Source: Anthoceros angustus (lineage: Eukaryota > Streptophyta > Anthocerotopsida > Anthocerotales > Anthocerotaceae). Taken from it: a stretch of 64,000 nt of DNA. Positions 22,354 through 38,853 of the stretch are shown piece by piece (the first letter of the stretch is position 1; each line of letters starts with the position of its first letter). The notes under the pieces are model-generated. The model was not told the DNA's origin, did not search any database, and saw nothing but the letters and a program-made list of their open reading frames with translations. The position numbers and the translations under genes were made by a program. Location: contig VJWM01000116.1 of the NCBI GenBank assembly GCA_010909165.1, forward strand, positions 558,001-622,000, in the 5' to 3' direction.

Positions 22354-25300
22354 TTAATCAAAGTCCGGAAGCACTTCGGACCCTACTCTAAGCATCCGGT
22401 GATTTTGGAGGTCCGTGGGTCTTGAATTCTCCTGCACAAGTAGTATACCAAAGTTCACCTGGCCCTGCACATCCATGAATCACAATCAAGTTTGACCCCA
22501 CAAGAGAGACCAGGAAACTGTAGAACACTTCTTCAGCTCTCAGCTGAGTAACTACCTTGAAGTTCCGGTACGTGGAAAGAGTCCGCAGTGGCTCAAACTG
22601 ATTCTCACGGTGGCCAGTTGATTGATTTATATTGATCATGGTGCATCGATTGCAGCCACCCAAGACCTACAAAGCAGAAGTCAAGAGTTGTGAGCATTCT
22701 TGAGCTCCCTGAGCGGAGTAGCCACTAAACATGTCGTCACAATGGTGCTGAAGGGATGAATATACAAATCAGAAAGACTCACCTCGAAGTTTTCGTCGCC
22801 TATTTTGACTGACTTCCAGCCGTCTTCTGCGTAGCGAGAGCCACCGGATACAACAAGGTTTGGCCGAAACTGTGAAGCCTCAACCTCTACACTGCCTTGC
22901 CCAGAGGAGGCCAGACGTTTGTTAACATCGTCAACACTCGCTTGCGACACAAGCAGAAACTGTCCTTCATTGGCAAAGCTAAGTTCACTTCTTTGCTTTG
23001 CTGACGTGCTCGTGGACTCTGTTGGTAGTGCACAAATCTTACTTTGTCCTTCCCTTGTCCACCGGTTCTTGGCCTTTTTCCTCAACAACGAGCAAGGTAC
23101 ACCGAGCACATCTGACAGCCATTCACTAACCTCTGGATGGAACTCAGATAATCCAGGTCTGACACAAACGGTGTCACAGGTTAGGCTTGCACACCGGTAA
23201 ACCGGTAAAACCATGACTGCAGGATAAGAAACCAACCCGTGTCTGCTGAGATCGTCTTCAGTAGAGCTGGTAAGAGACAGTTTGAGTCCTTCCCTCTTAT
23301 TCCGTGCTCCAATGTGGAGCTCCCCATTTGAGAGGTCAATCCAAGTTTGGATTAGGCACATGGATGGGTTCTGCAACTCCACGACTCAGACTTCCAGCAT
23401 ATTTCAACCAGCATGAACTTGAAAAGGACAAGACAAGCTTTGACGTCTGACGTAAGGCCATTGAAGCTAGAGGGGTTGAAGGGACACACCATCTTTTGGG
23501 TGAGGATATTTCCACTTGCTGTCACTATGCAGAATTCCCTGTCGTACATGAGTCCTGCAAATCAGCACAGTTAGACAGCACAGTTTTTAAGAGCTTAAAT
23601 GCGTACTCCAAAAACAACAGATTCTAGCAAGCAGTCCCTTACCAGTGTCACCAAGAGCCCAGGTCTGCACACGGAACCCAGCACAGGATTTGATTGGGTA
23701 AACTATGATGGATTCCAGCGTGATTCCAGCAGAAGGATTGATCCTTTTTCCCGATATCTTCCCAGGCTCACCGCCTGCTTGTGAGTCAACTATCCAGTTC
23801 AAAAACGATAAGTACCAGAGCAAGGATACGATGAAGAACGAAGAGTATATGGGTACTCACCGTTGATTGCATGGATCGGCTGAGTGTCAGCACAGCTAAA
23901 ATTCGCACGAGCTTTTGTTTCCACGAAATATTTCTCAATGAAGGAGATAAATGCCTGCAGTGTGCAACAAATTGTGCATCTGTTACCTACAAGTCCACTC
24001 AAGAGAACACCTGCCTCTCGATAACAATGAGTAATCAAACCACCAGATAAGCTCCCATCTAGTATTACCGCAACATCCTCGTAGGATGACATGTAGCCAA
24101 AAGAGACTCGTACAGCTCCGGTAGGCTTGCCATTAATGACATCATGATCATCCCAACAGACGTGGCCGCTCTGCATTAAGAACGTCCAACAGATCAGTCC
24201 TGTTGGTTTATCAGTCCAACCTTAAGTGCGTTCAAGTCGTCATGCAAAAAATGGGACTGCTTGCCTCAAAATTCTGCTGCAGTTCATTGTGGGATAACCC
24301 TATGAATTTGGCACATGCTCCAGGATTGCAGAAACAGCCACCCTGGTAGACACAGAATACAGAAGGTTGGGAGAACCATCAGACTGTGCATGCGTAGGCT
24401 GCAGATCGATTGAACATGCACACCCCTATAATTTGCACAACATCAAGAAAACCTATTTAGCCATATGAAAAGCCCTGAGAATGCTTCCTACCCGAAGATG
24501 AATGTTGTTTAAGGCTGCAAACCTTTCAACTTCACGATAGCCAACCCAAGACCCATCTGCTCGCTTGAGGTTGAAAGAGATCACCGGCCCTTGCTCACAC
24601 TGTTGACCCCAGTATTGCTGTTGCACATCCCATCAGCATAAGACAACGTGAACAACCCAGACTTGCAGAGGCAGAAAAATAATCACACATACAAGCCACA
24701 TAGCGTCCTCATTTGGCCCAAACGAATATTCAATAGGGTCAGCAGACATTTCAGCTAGGGACTTACCGTGGGAAGATCATCTGACCGACAATGATTTCCA
24801 TACAATGTGCACACTTCCTTCCCATTCCGATGTCTTAAGGTCATCAATTTGTGAGCTGTAAACCTTGTCAGAGCACCTGTGTGCCTGTCATTGTTTTATC
24901 TCACATCAACACCTTCTCGTGACATGGAGATACAAAAGGTCACAAATGTTAACTACAAGCAAAGATTCTACTACGCTACTAGAACGTGTACCTGTACTAG
25001 CTCCACATTCTAGTAGCGTCAAAGCATGCCATACCTCTGAATAGCAGGCAGGGTCAACTGGTTGATCAAGGCAAAACCATGACGAAGGGATGCAACGGCA
25101 AGGAATGATGGCGTCCCATCTTCAAGCCATTGTTCCAACTTGTCTCGTTTCTGCATGAAGTCCACGTCTGCTATAGAAACTGCTACCGTGCCTGCTGCCA
25201 GAAAACTTCAGACACGTCACCCACTGCCAAATAAACGTGCACAAAAATTGTTAGGACCCCATCACGTACCACCACCGAAGTACTTCTTCCTCAATAAGAT

Positions 25301-27067
25301 TGCAGCATCTGCAAAAAAATGTCATGAGTGACTCCGTAGTTATCGAGATTGCCCACTGAAAAGCGTACAACTGAGTATCTGATACTGTACAAAGATGCAT
25401 ACCATTCTGCACAAGTAGGGCACCAAGGCCTGTAGGATACCCAAAGATCTGTAAACGATTCAAGACAAAAGTGAGCCGGTGTTTCCAGACAACGACCAAT
25501 TGAACATAGACCCTATCAGAACTAGAACTCGAATACCAATTTCCACATCAGGTAGGAATTCACCTTGTAAAAGGAGAGAGCAACAAAGTCGGCTGGAAAA
25601 CGAGAAAGGTCAGGAGGAGAAGTCCCACATGCCTTGGCAGCATCGACAAGAACTAGCCATTTGCCCCTGTCAAATCCTCAGAACTTCATCATCAACCTGC
25701 TAGGTAGGTAGCCAGCGTTGAAAGAAACATTAAAGACGAATGGACAGCAGCTAAGGGCGTCATTCGTAGCCAAGAACAGTTTTATCTTGACACTACCTGA
25801 CACCTGTGACATGCTTCCCCCCTTTCACGTCATTGACCAGCTGCAGGTTGAACTTTGCACCAGAGAAGTTGCACTCCCCGGGGAAAGCAAAAAGATTGTA
25901 CACATCTCCTGCCAATCACGCAGGAAGAAGAAGGGAAAATATTCAGTCCTGTGGGCATAACCAGAAACGAGCACAGGGAGCATTACACCACAAGCTAACC
26001 TTCCACATCCTGGAAGGCGGAAAAAGGTCGTCTCTGAGGCTTTCTGAGACTAAAACTACTTGCCCCACCAGGCACATAACCACTCGGTTCAATATCCACT
26101 GCCGTAACGGTGGCACCTTTGTCCAGCGCATACCTTGCCATCGTTAAGCATAAAGAACAAGACAGTCGAACTGGCAAATCCATTGACCTCCCTCAATACA
26201 ACTCTCATGACAAAACGGTCTCACAACTCCACACGAATTCATCCGAATTCATCCGTCCAGTACGCAGCACGGCCAACAAGGATACTCCCTCAATCCCAGC
26301 ACACTGTTGTGATTCTCCATAGCATACAGGTAGTGGCTATCACTACTCCACGGAAATGCCTCTCCAACAAGCTTCAGTGCCGACGTTGCTCCGGACGTGA
26401 AGATACACTTATAATCAGCTACAGAGGCATTGCAGAACTTCAAAACCTGAAAACGCCAAGCATATTCAGAGGAAAGCCCTGCGAACAAGAACATTCTTCC
26501 ACAAGCTCGAATTACTGCCGTCACATTCTTCAGGACGCAATCCCCGAGCAAGACTAAACCTCCTACCTGCGAGCGGGCTGATTCCATCAACTCTGCAGTC
26601 CTGGTGCTGCTGTCGTTCTGGCTATCTACGATGCGCCGGTCAGGGAATCCGCAACTCAATTGAGCGAGCCACGGCAGCTGCCAGAGGATGGAATTGAATG
26701 CAACCTAGGACAGGATACGAGGATTCCCGTAAAGATTATCCGACAAATCCTGCAATACCGCTCGCAACTGCCCGTCCGTGTGCAGCGTGGCTCCGGCGTG
26801 GTCCAGGTACACCGTCCTCGCTTCCAGACGCTTGAACTCCCCCGACCGCAGCCGGTCGAGGGACACAATTCCCCCGGGATACCCATACTCCGCTCCGTAG
26901 GTGCGGAGAAACTCCTTCTTCCTGTCATAGCGGATTCGAGCAAGATCAAGCTCCTCCGGGCTGCTGTGTCTCAGCAGCAGCGCAGGCAGCAGCTTGAGCT
27001 GCGCGCACACAGAGGCCAGCAGCAGAGCCAGCCAGTGGAGCAGGATCCTGTGCCAATTGTCCGCCAT
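22354..27067 (-). CDS. ABA3: Molybdenum cofactor sulfurase (ABA3/LOS5 type)
   Basis: This PLP-dependent enzyme sulfurates molybdenum cofactor in aldehyde oxidase and xanthine dehydrogenase and so supports the last step of abscisic acid synthesis. I assign 19 exons: 27067-26719, 26625-26567, 26446-26286, 26133-26000, 25908-25804, 25676-25564, 25448-25403, 25308-25270, 25191-25035, 24884-24767, 24617-24492, 24342-24265, 24170-24069, 23954-23861, 23777-23643, 23554-23490, 23370-22783, 22666-22556 and 22431-22354. They join in phase to 885 residues, against about 820 in Arabidopsis. The N-terminal NifS-like domain shows YLDHAGATL, GNPHSQ, FTSGATSALKLVGE and the PLP lysine in LSFYK (Lys307). GGCFCNPGACAKF carries the sulfur-accepting Cys474. 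The C-terminal MOSC domain spans SIIVYPIKSCAGF to GGCNRCTMIN. Intron 12 begins with GC instead of GT. The start at 27067 is preferred, but an in-frame ATG at 27088 is possible. A hydrophobic LLHWLALLLASVCAQLKLL stretch near the N-terminus is unusual. Confidence 0.95.
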
Positions 27068-28696
27068 GTGAGGCCCGATTTTAGACACCCTGTTGGAAGG
27101 AAGCCGGATTTAAGAGAGGGCAGAGCAGAGAGCGGAGCCGGGCCCCGCGGCGACAGCAGTTGTGTCACGGGGACTGGTGATGGGCCGGAGCTGGGCGTGT
27201 CACATGGCAGCCCACATGGAGCTTTAGGAGAACGGTCTGTGCGACCGATCTCGGGGGGTCCAACCTGGTGGGCTCGCTGAGGTAACCAGAAGCAGACCAG
27301 AGGTTTTGTGGGCGGTGGCGTCGTGTGTTCCGCTTTCTGGGGACGTGATAAGGCAAGTCTGCCCACTAGAAGCTCCGATTTTTGTCGCTCTCGTGATTTA
27401 CGGTTGGCTTCACCGGCATTGCTGGGGCAGCGGGAAATCATGGGCTACCGTAGATAGCAATGGATGAGCGGGGGGAGTAGAGAGAGATGCGGATATTATC
27501 GGGGTCGTGAGCAGGTCTGGGGTCAGGCCTTGCTGTTCTGTTGAGTGTTTGTGTGTGAGACTTTTGAAGAGAGTGCAGCTGCCTGGAAGGAAGGGAGCAC
27601 GGAGGGAGGAAGGACGGAAGGAAAGAAGGAAGACTGGAAGACTGGAAGAAAGGAAGAAAGAAGGGAACGAGGGAACGAGGGAATGAGGGAAGGAGGGAAG
27701 GAGGAAAGGGAACCATGTTGGTATTGGGCTCGGCTGTTTGTGGGTTTTGCTGGGTGGGTTTATCCGCGGAGGAAGATTCTGTGTGAGAGACGGGGGATTT
27801 TTACCTCGGCGCCGCTCGCCCTATCCAATCTTGTCTGACTCTGCGCCGGGCTGGAGGCCTGGAGGTGGGCAGGGTAGCTATGGAGGGGGGAGGGGGGTAA
27901 AAGAGAGGGAGGCATATATCAATCCTGCAGCTGGCGCTGCCGGTGTGGGAGCCCAGTTGCTTGTACTTGCCACCTCCCTCGCTGCCGCTGCGGTGCTGTA
28001 GCCGGCAGTTGTAGTGGGAGGGTAATCTGGCGGCACTGCAGACAGATCGGGGCAGGGCCCGGCCCGGACCCAGACCCCTGTGGGTGCTGGATTCTTGGGG
28101 CAGCAGGGGTGTGGGTTGCTGATCCTTTTGGGCAAGAATTTCGGGTCCGGGCAGGTTGCATGTCGCATTTGTTGGGCAGTGTGGTGGTGGTGGCGCACGT
28201 TGGGGAGAGGGAGGCGGAGGAGTATCGTAAAGCACCTGCGGCGGCAGCAGCACCAATTGAGCGGGTTGCGAAAGGCGGAGGAGTAGGCGGCGGATGGGGC
28301 CATGGCAGGGACTGGGTGATGACTGAGGTCCGCTCCTCTGGACCTATGGTGGTGGGTTTGGTGTGCTCCGGCTTGTGGTGGTGTGTTGTGTGGGCGTGCC
28401 ATACCCCCTCCTCCTGCTCCTAGGACATAGCAGCACGGGCTTTGCTTCTCCCTGCTGCTGCTTCCTTCCCTTGCCTTGCGCTGTCACCTACCCTTTCCTT
28501 TCCCTCCTTTCCTTTCCCTCCTTTCCTTCAGGTTGGAAGCTGCAGTGCCGTGCAGATACCTCTTGCTGGGTGGGTAGGTGGATGGATAGATGGGTCATGT
28601 TAGTAGAAGCACACACAGGCATTGAGGCAGACGCATAGCAGCGAGTCTGAATTCGGCGGCCAGGACTGACCTGAGCTGAGATTGAGGGGCCTCATC
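27068..28696. promoter_or_regulatory. Shared upstream region of MoCo sulfurase and UBA gene
   Basis: The two genes diverge from here, with about 1.6 kb between start codons, so the region should hold both promoters. It is GC-rich and contains a purine-only-like GGAAGG tract (27578-27711). A strongly pyrimidine-rich run ends in CTTTCCTTCAG at 28531, which looks like the acceptor of an intron in the 5' UTR of the plus-strand gene. No TATA box is obvious. Confidence 0.5.
27578..27711 (+). repeat. Polypurine GGAAGGA tract
   Basis: About 130 bases consist almost only of G and A with GGAAGG, GAAAGAAGG and GAGGGAA units. Such mirror-like purine tracts can adopt triplex structures and are common near plant promoters. 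Confidence 0.85.
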
Positions 28697-30317
28697 ATGG
28701 CCGAGCGGCTCATGAGGATGGGCTTCCCAATTGACTGGTGTGAGTGTGCTCTGAAACACAGCTCGGACCTGGACACGGCGCTGGACCTGCTGTTGCGGTG
28801 GCAGGAGGAAGCGAGGCAGGCTGCGGCGCCCGCTGCCCCGGAACATGAGGCCTCCAATTCTCTCACGCCCACCTCGCCGCGCTTCCTGCCCTCCCTCTCG
28901 CTCTCCGGATCCTCAGGCAGGAGCACCAACCGCGCGCAGATGTTCCCGGTTATAGCCAGCAGCGACGCAGTGGTTCCGCAGGCCAGTGGGAGTGAGCAGG
29001 AGCACCAGCAAGTCCCGCTGCCTCAGTATCAGGTGCTTGTTTTCTTCCATGCTTCCCACCGCATGTTTCCGCCATTGCTGTTTCAAAGCAGGAAAGGAGG
29101 ATTTCCTGCCAGGCCATGCCATGCCTCTTGCTTGGATCTAAAACTGCTCCCCTTCTCTGCTCTGCTGCATTTTTCTCCTCTTCCTAGCTCAGTGAATCTG
29201 CATGCTTGAAATCTTGCATGCCCTGCCCTGGCCGCTTGGTTGTCCAGGAAGCAGAAACAGAGGGCTGGGGTTATGCACTCGGGCTCGGGCTCAGGCGGCA
29301 CCCCCTTTGCCGTGCCTTGCTTTGCTTTGCAGGAGCGTGATGGCGTCAAGAGAAAGCCCTGTGAGGACTTGCAGAGAGTCAGGAAACTGCTTTTTCGCCC
29401 CACACATGCTCAGAAACATAGCGTCCTAGACGGAGCTAGACCCATCCGAGTGCAAGGTAAGAGCCTTGCGGGTTAGTCGAGTCAAGTCAGTGGCATGTTC
29501 TGCGCAGCCCTGTCAGCTCATCGTTGTTGGATTTGTTGCAGGACCTGCTCAGTCGGTTGAGGTAGAGTCCCTTGAAAGTGTAGAGCCCAAGATGGACAGG
29601 TCTGTTTCCAACACCCACAGCAAGCTTGCTTGCAGCCAGCCGAACCCTTTAGGCGAAAGCATCTGTTACGGTCAAGGGCACGTGAGAGGACGAAGGAGCG
29701 GCGGAAGTCTGGACCTGGACGGGGAGAGGGTGAGGTTGAGGGAGCTTGCATTGCAGTCCGCGGCCTGGAGGATGTCTGAAGCAGCAGCCATGTTCCGCGA
29801 CGGGCTCCAGCCAGACAAGGGAGAGGCGGGTGGGCATTTCCACTGCCCGGCTAGTCCTGTAAACGAAGACGTCTACGATGACCAGGCGGTGGACGAGGGT
29901 TGGACATCCATCATGGAGATCGATGAACCGCAAAAAGTGTTCCCCTCCTCAGGAGTGAAGGGAAATGATTCTGGATTCAACTCCTCCAGTGGTACAAGTA
30001 CGGAGAATGATAATCAGTCTGTGGATGGTCCCGAGTGTGCGCTCGGTCTGCAGACCGGAGCGTGCTTGGTTAACTTACAGTCCCATACTTGCGATGACAA
30101 CGACATGACCTTGATAGGTACGTCAGCCAAACAAAGGGGAAGGTTGCCTTCCAGCTCTTGGTGTCCTAATCCTCCGAAGAAGATGCAGCGAACTTGCGAG
30201 GACAGTCACCCACATGATCCTGGGATCAGCACCTGTCATATGCAGGGAACAGGTCCTGTCAGTGGCAGGGCCCCGATTAGACATCAATGGCAACCATCTG
30301 ACAATCTCTTTAGGTGA
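28697..30317 (+). CDS. UBA-domain protein of unknown function
   Basis: Three exons, 28697-29032, 29333-29456 and 29542-30317, join in phase with GT-AG introns to 411 residues. Residues 2-38 resemble a ubiquitin-associated domain: MGFP at residues 7-10, then WCECALKHSSDLDTALDLLL, which fits the three-helix pattern and suggests ubiquitin binding. The rest is low-complexity and Ser/Gly-rich, with no domain I recognise. It contains a basic patch (ERDGVKRKPCEDLQRVRKLL, exon 2) and a C-terminal PPKKMQR that might serve in nuclear import. An in-frame ATG at 28682 would add five residues; 28697 has the better context (ATCATGG). The gene diverges from MoCo sulfurase and converges with the LPP-epsilon gene. 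Exon structure is well supported; function is unknown. Confidence 0.82.
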
Positions 30318-31174
30318 TTCTGATGTGCTTGCTTCAGGATTGTGCCGCCAATTTCGTTTCTTAGATTGCCTAGGGCCCGTGTAGTCTTGTTTGTTTTGTT
30401 CATGGGGATGCTTGTATGAGGAAGAAATTGTGTCTGGTATGTTGTGTGCACAGTGTAGCTGAAGGGGAGCAACATGTAACCCGCAGGGAAGGGAAGGAAC
30501 ACGCATACCAATAGCAGGGCCGGGTTGGCATGCGTCCATCTTGAGGTCAGGGTTGCTCACTGAAGGAACGTAGTCAGCGATGGGTGGGTGATCGGTCCCC
30601 TTGGTTTGTTTTTTTGAGGCACGAGCATGTACATAGTCAAATATTTAGTGGTGCTTGTGTATGGTCTCTTGTTTGGTCCAAATACACAGTCCGTGAGTGG
30701 AGGAAAGCCGTAGCCTGCTTTCGTGCTTTGCATTCTGACGTGTACAGTAAGATGATCGAAGTCTTCAGGAATGTAAGCCTGCTATGTGAGAAGATTTACT
30801 ACTGCAGTTGATTGGCATGAGCGTGCCTGCGACTCTGTACCAAATGTTTTTTTTTGCTGGCCATGATCTCAACCGCAAACCAGAGATATGAAAGCCAAGC
30901 CGGCCGTGCATTAGCCGTAGACTGAGGGGCAATTGTAGGGTAAGAACCTGAGAAGTAGTCCAGATGAAAGCTGAGAGAAATTTTTGTCCGCAGAAAAATC
31001 ACTTTTTCTGTATTCTAGTATGGCAAGAACATAGTGTCGATTTCAATGGAATCTTTTAGCACAGACGTCATGCTGATTTTGTTTTGATGCCGGATGCTGT
31101 TTTCGTCTTACACGGAACTTCGTCCTTTGCCATGGCAACGAACGCGTTGTGACAACACCGAATCACCTGTGATT
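30318..31174. other. Convergent intergenic region
   Basis: The 3' ends of the UBA gene (+) and the LPP-epsilon gene (-) meet here. It must contain both 3' UTRs. No further gene or clear repeat is seen. Confidence 0.6.
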
Positions 31175-32446
31175 TCAACCGTCTCCAAGCTTCCATTTTC
31201 TAAGTGAATGGCCGTAAAAAACCAAAGCTGCGAGAACAAAGGAAGTGAACAATCCATATCGCACCCATGAATTGGAGCTCGCCACTGGGCCTACCATTCC
31301 CAACCATAGCCACAGCCACAGCCCCGCAAATATAGACCCAATGGTCACACCTGCCACCACTTGGGCAGTGGTGTGCATGCCCTCCGCAACTCTCAACCAA
31401 GCCTGCAGAAGCAACCACCACGAGGGACACTGGTCGGTACGAATAAAGTTTTTCGACAGAATCAAATGTAAATCTTTCAACAACCCACCATGTATGCTCC
31501 CAGCAGAAGTATGAGGGAAGTAACCGCTGCAGCTTGAGCATCGAGGCCTTGCCATCCGATGTCTGCAGCATACAACGACTCTGTCAACAGAGTAAAGAGC
31601 ATCAATCAGACAGGACGCTAGAACCCCCACACCCAGAAATCAACACTTACATCCCAAAGCGGCATAAGCCGAAAGGTAGCCGAGGGATTGGCCATGCGTA
31701 GATGGCATCCCCGGGTCAGATTTCATGTGCAGGGCTGAGGCAGGCCGTTCCTGGTTGATGAGACGCTTCAGCAGTTTGGAGCTCCCCCCGTTCACCAAAG
31801 AGCCCAGCACGGCCCAGATCACGGCATCGTCCCTCCTCCACAGCACCACTGCAGTCGCACCCACCAGCATAACCCACTTTGACTGCAAAAGCAACCATCA
31901 ATTCCAATGCAATGCAATGCAATGCAATGCAATGCAATCCAATCCAATCCAATCCAATCCAATCCAATCCAATCCAATCCAATCCAATGCATTGCAACAG
32001 GATGCAACGCCACCAACATCTCCACCACAACACAATCGCCCATCGCAGCAGATTTCTGGAATCACCAGATTCGTTATCTTGTAAATGACGAAGAGGAGAA
32101 TTCGCAGGCACACCACCCCCTCAAAAGAACCCTCAAAAGAAAACTTCCCACAAAAATCACCACCCACCAAGCTGTTAGCGGTGCTGTTAACCCAGCCGAG
32201 GGAGGGGCGCTCCAAAGCGAGCTGCTCCACCTCGAAGCTCACAACTCCAGCTCTAGCAGCTCCTGCTACTTCGCCCTCTTCGCCCTTCATTCCCCTCGCC
32301 CGCCTCCATAGAGAGGCAGAGACCCTGGGAGAGGGTAGCTTCTCGAATCCGCTCAGCTTGCCCAATCCGGCCTTCTCCAGAGCTCTTGTCATCCGCAATG
32401 AAGATCCATGGCAAGCAGTCCTAGAGAGCAGATACTTGAACTCCAT
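31175..32446 (-). CDS. Lipid phosphate phosphatase epsilon, plastid type (PAP2 family)
   Basis: This is a membrane phosphatase of the plant LPP-epsilon group, which dephosphorylates phosphatidic acid in plastid envelopes. Exons are 32446-32168, 31882-31651, 31562-31489 and 31402-31175, giving 270 residues with agreeing phases. The phosphatase motifs are visible: KRLINQERP (K-x6-RP), MPSTHGQS (PSxH) and RVAEGMHTTAQV (R-x5-H). The third motif lacks the usual Asp after His, as I recall for the epsilon group. Several hydrophobic spans follow, such as the LWLWLWLGMVG region. The first 90 residues are rich in Ser, Arg and Ala and read like a plastid transit region. The first intron contains an AATGC/AATCC microsatellite. 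The gene is head to head with cytochrome b561, 509 bases apart. Confidence 0.9.
31905..31989 (+). repeat. Compound pentanucleotide microsatellite AATGC then AATCC
   Basis: About five AATGC units are followed without a break by about ten AATCC units, inside intron 1 of the LPP-epsilon gene. Open frames through it encode alternating MQCNA and IQSNP repeats, or GLDWI on the other strand, and are artefacts. Confidence 0.95.
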
Positions 32447-32955
32447 TCAAAAACAAACTATACGCGGAAGGGAAGGGGGAAGGAGACAAGCAAATAATAA
32501 CACGGAGAAGAGACGAGATCAAGAGACAAGACGAGATCAGGAGGGAAACATTCCATCTTTTTCAAATCAGACATACAATACCGTATAATACAATAAGCAG
32601 CATAAGCAGAATACCTAGCTAGTGTACGAAGCATTGCATACCAGTGATGGGTGGGTGCATTGTATGTGAGAGAGAGGTCGACCCGATTCGGCCAGCCAGG
32701 CGCAGGCCATCACTAGCGTCAGCCGCAGGCGGGGCGATCAGAGGCTGGGACGGCGTGTGCCGTGGGCCCTTTGCCACGCGGCTTCGTCCATCTCCAGGCG
32801 TGAAGCTGACGCTGAAGCGCTGCGTGGTGGGAGCTCTGGCGCGCAGGAGCCGGAGATCGAGCCACCAGCCTGCGATCAACAAGGCGAGCACACTCAGCGG
32901 AGCAACAGCAACAGCAACAGCAACAGCAACTGAAGGAACTAGGATATCAGCAGCT
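32447..32955. promoter_or_regulatory. Bidirectional promoter interval, LPP-epsilon and cytochrome b561
   Basis: These 509 bases separate two divergent start codons, so promoters and both 5' UTRs must fit here. A short run of ACAGCA/ACAGCAAC repeats lies at about 32905-32932, just before the cytochrome b561 start. No TATA box was assigned. Confidence 0.5.
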
Positions 32956-33664
32956 ATGGCGGCGTCGTACGGCTTGGCGGCGGCGCCGGTGACCTACGCG
33001 GTGCACGTGCTGGGAGTGTTGGCCATCGCGCTGGTGCTGTACTGGACGGTGCAGTACCGGGGGGGCCTAGCGTGGGACTCGAGCAACAAGAACCTGGTGT
33101 TCAACCTGCACCCGGTGCTGATGATCGGGGGCTTCGTGTTCGTGTCCAGCGAGGCTATCCTGATCTACAAGACAATCGGGGGAACCAAGCAGGTGCGCAA
33201 GGGCTGGCATCTGGGGCTGCAGCTGCTGGCGCTGGCGCTGGGGATTGTCGGCATCTGGACCGCCTTCCGATACCACAACGAGAGCACCCCCGCCATCGAC
33301 AACCTCTACAGCCTGCACTCGTGGCTGGGGCTGTCCGCGGCCGTGCTCTTCGGAATCCAGTGGCTCTACGGCTTCCTCACCTTCTGGTACCCCGGCGGCA
33401 GCCCAGCTGCGCCGCCGCAGCCTGCCCTGGCACGTCTTCTTGGGCCTCTTCATCTACGTGCTCGGCCTGGCCGCCTCGCTCACCGGCATCCTGGAGAAGA
33501 TCACGTTTCTGCAGAACAGCAAGGTGTTTGGCCATTACGACTTCGAGCCCCTGCTTGTTAACTCCCTGGGGCTGGTGGTTGTCGTGTTTGGGGCTCTCGT
33601 TGTTCTGGCTGCCGTCCTTCCGCAGGGTGCCGCTCAGGAGGAGGGATATGCTCCCATTGAGTGA
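32956..33664 (+). CDS. Cytochrome b561, intronless, with a one-base frameshift
   Basis: This transmembrane di-heme protein passes electrons from ascorbate across a membrane (tonoplast or plasma membrane in plants). The ATG at 32956 opens a frame giving the plant b561 core: RGGLAWDSSNKNLVFNLHP, RKGWHLGLQL, IDNLYSLHSWLGL and GFLTFWYPGGS. The family then continues in the +1 frame with LRRRSLPWHVFLGL and EKITFLQ, and ends EEGYAPIE at 33664. One extra base, most simply a C in the CCC at 33402-33404, explains the switch; with it ignored the protein is 235 residues. Four heme-ligand histidines are present (LHP, WHL, LHS, WHV), the last only after the shift. No intron could hide the shift because the frames overlap. 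It may be a sequencing error or a true loss. Confidence 0.88.
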
Positions 33665-34201
33665 CTTCATCCTCCCCTTCTTCATCATCTTTTTCTGCTT
33701 CTTGCTACTTCCCTACAAGCTTTCTCCAGACAATCGCTTGGAGTCAGCTTGTGCTTGTAAAACTACATCCTGCGATCTTGAAGTGTATTATGTCTAGGGA
33801 CCTATAAACATCTAGCTTTATGACTGCCCAGTGAATTCAATATTGATCAAATACTCAATTACCCACGTGGGCGACTTGATCCAAACATGTACCTCATATG
33901 TTCTTAAATAACTTGGTCTTTCGTGATTTGCAATCCTGGTAGAAATAAATAAACTTCTTGGAGCTTTAGGGATGTGGCGCTGCCTGAAGGAGTCGAGTCT
34001 CGATCTAACCAAAACAGCGTGCAAGCGACGGCCAGGGGGACCCAAGAGTGGTGGTGAAACTATTCCTGGAATCCGGAGATGCTCAGGCATCTCCGAAGCT
34101 ACACAAACCTTTTTCTACCACTTAAACTAGGACGGGTATCCAATGGGCGGGCGCCAACTGGGTCATGCACAACCTAGCACAGCGGATGCCAGAATCCTAC
34201 T
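33665..34201. other. Convergent intergenic region
   Basis: The 3' flanks of cytochrome b561 (+) and the MAP kinase (-) meet here. I see no gene, RNA or repeat. Confidence 0.6.

Positions 34202-38853
<4,652 letters not shown>

Noticed and set aside
26660-27280. 206-codon plus-strand ORF over the MoCo sulfurase first exon
   Set aside because: It is antisense to a well-supported exon and is low complexity.
31725-32084. ORFs encoding MQCNA/IQSNP repeats
   Set aside because: They read through the AATGC/AATCC microsatellite in an intron.
33072-33797. 241-codon alternate-frame ORF over cytochrome b561
   Set aside because: It lacks motifs and overlaps a frame with all b561 landmarks.
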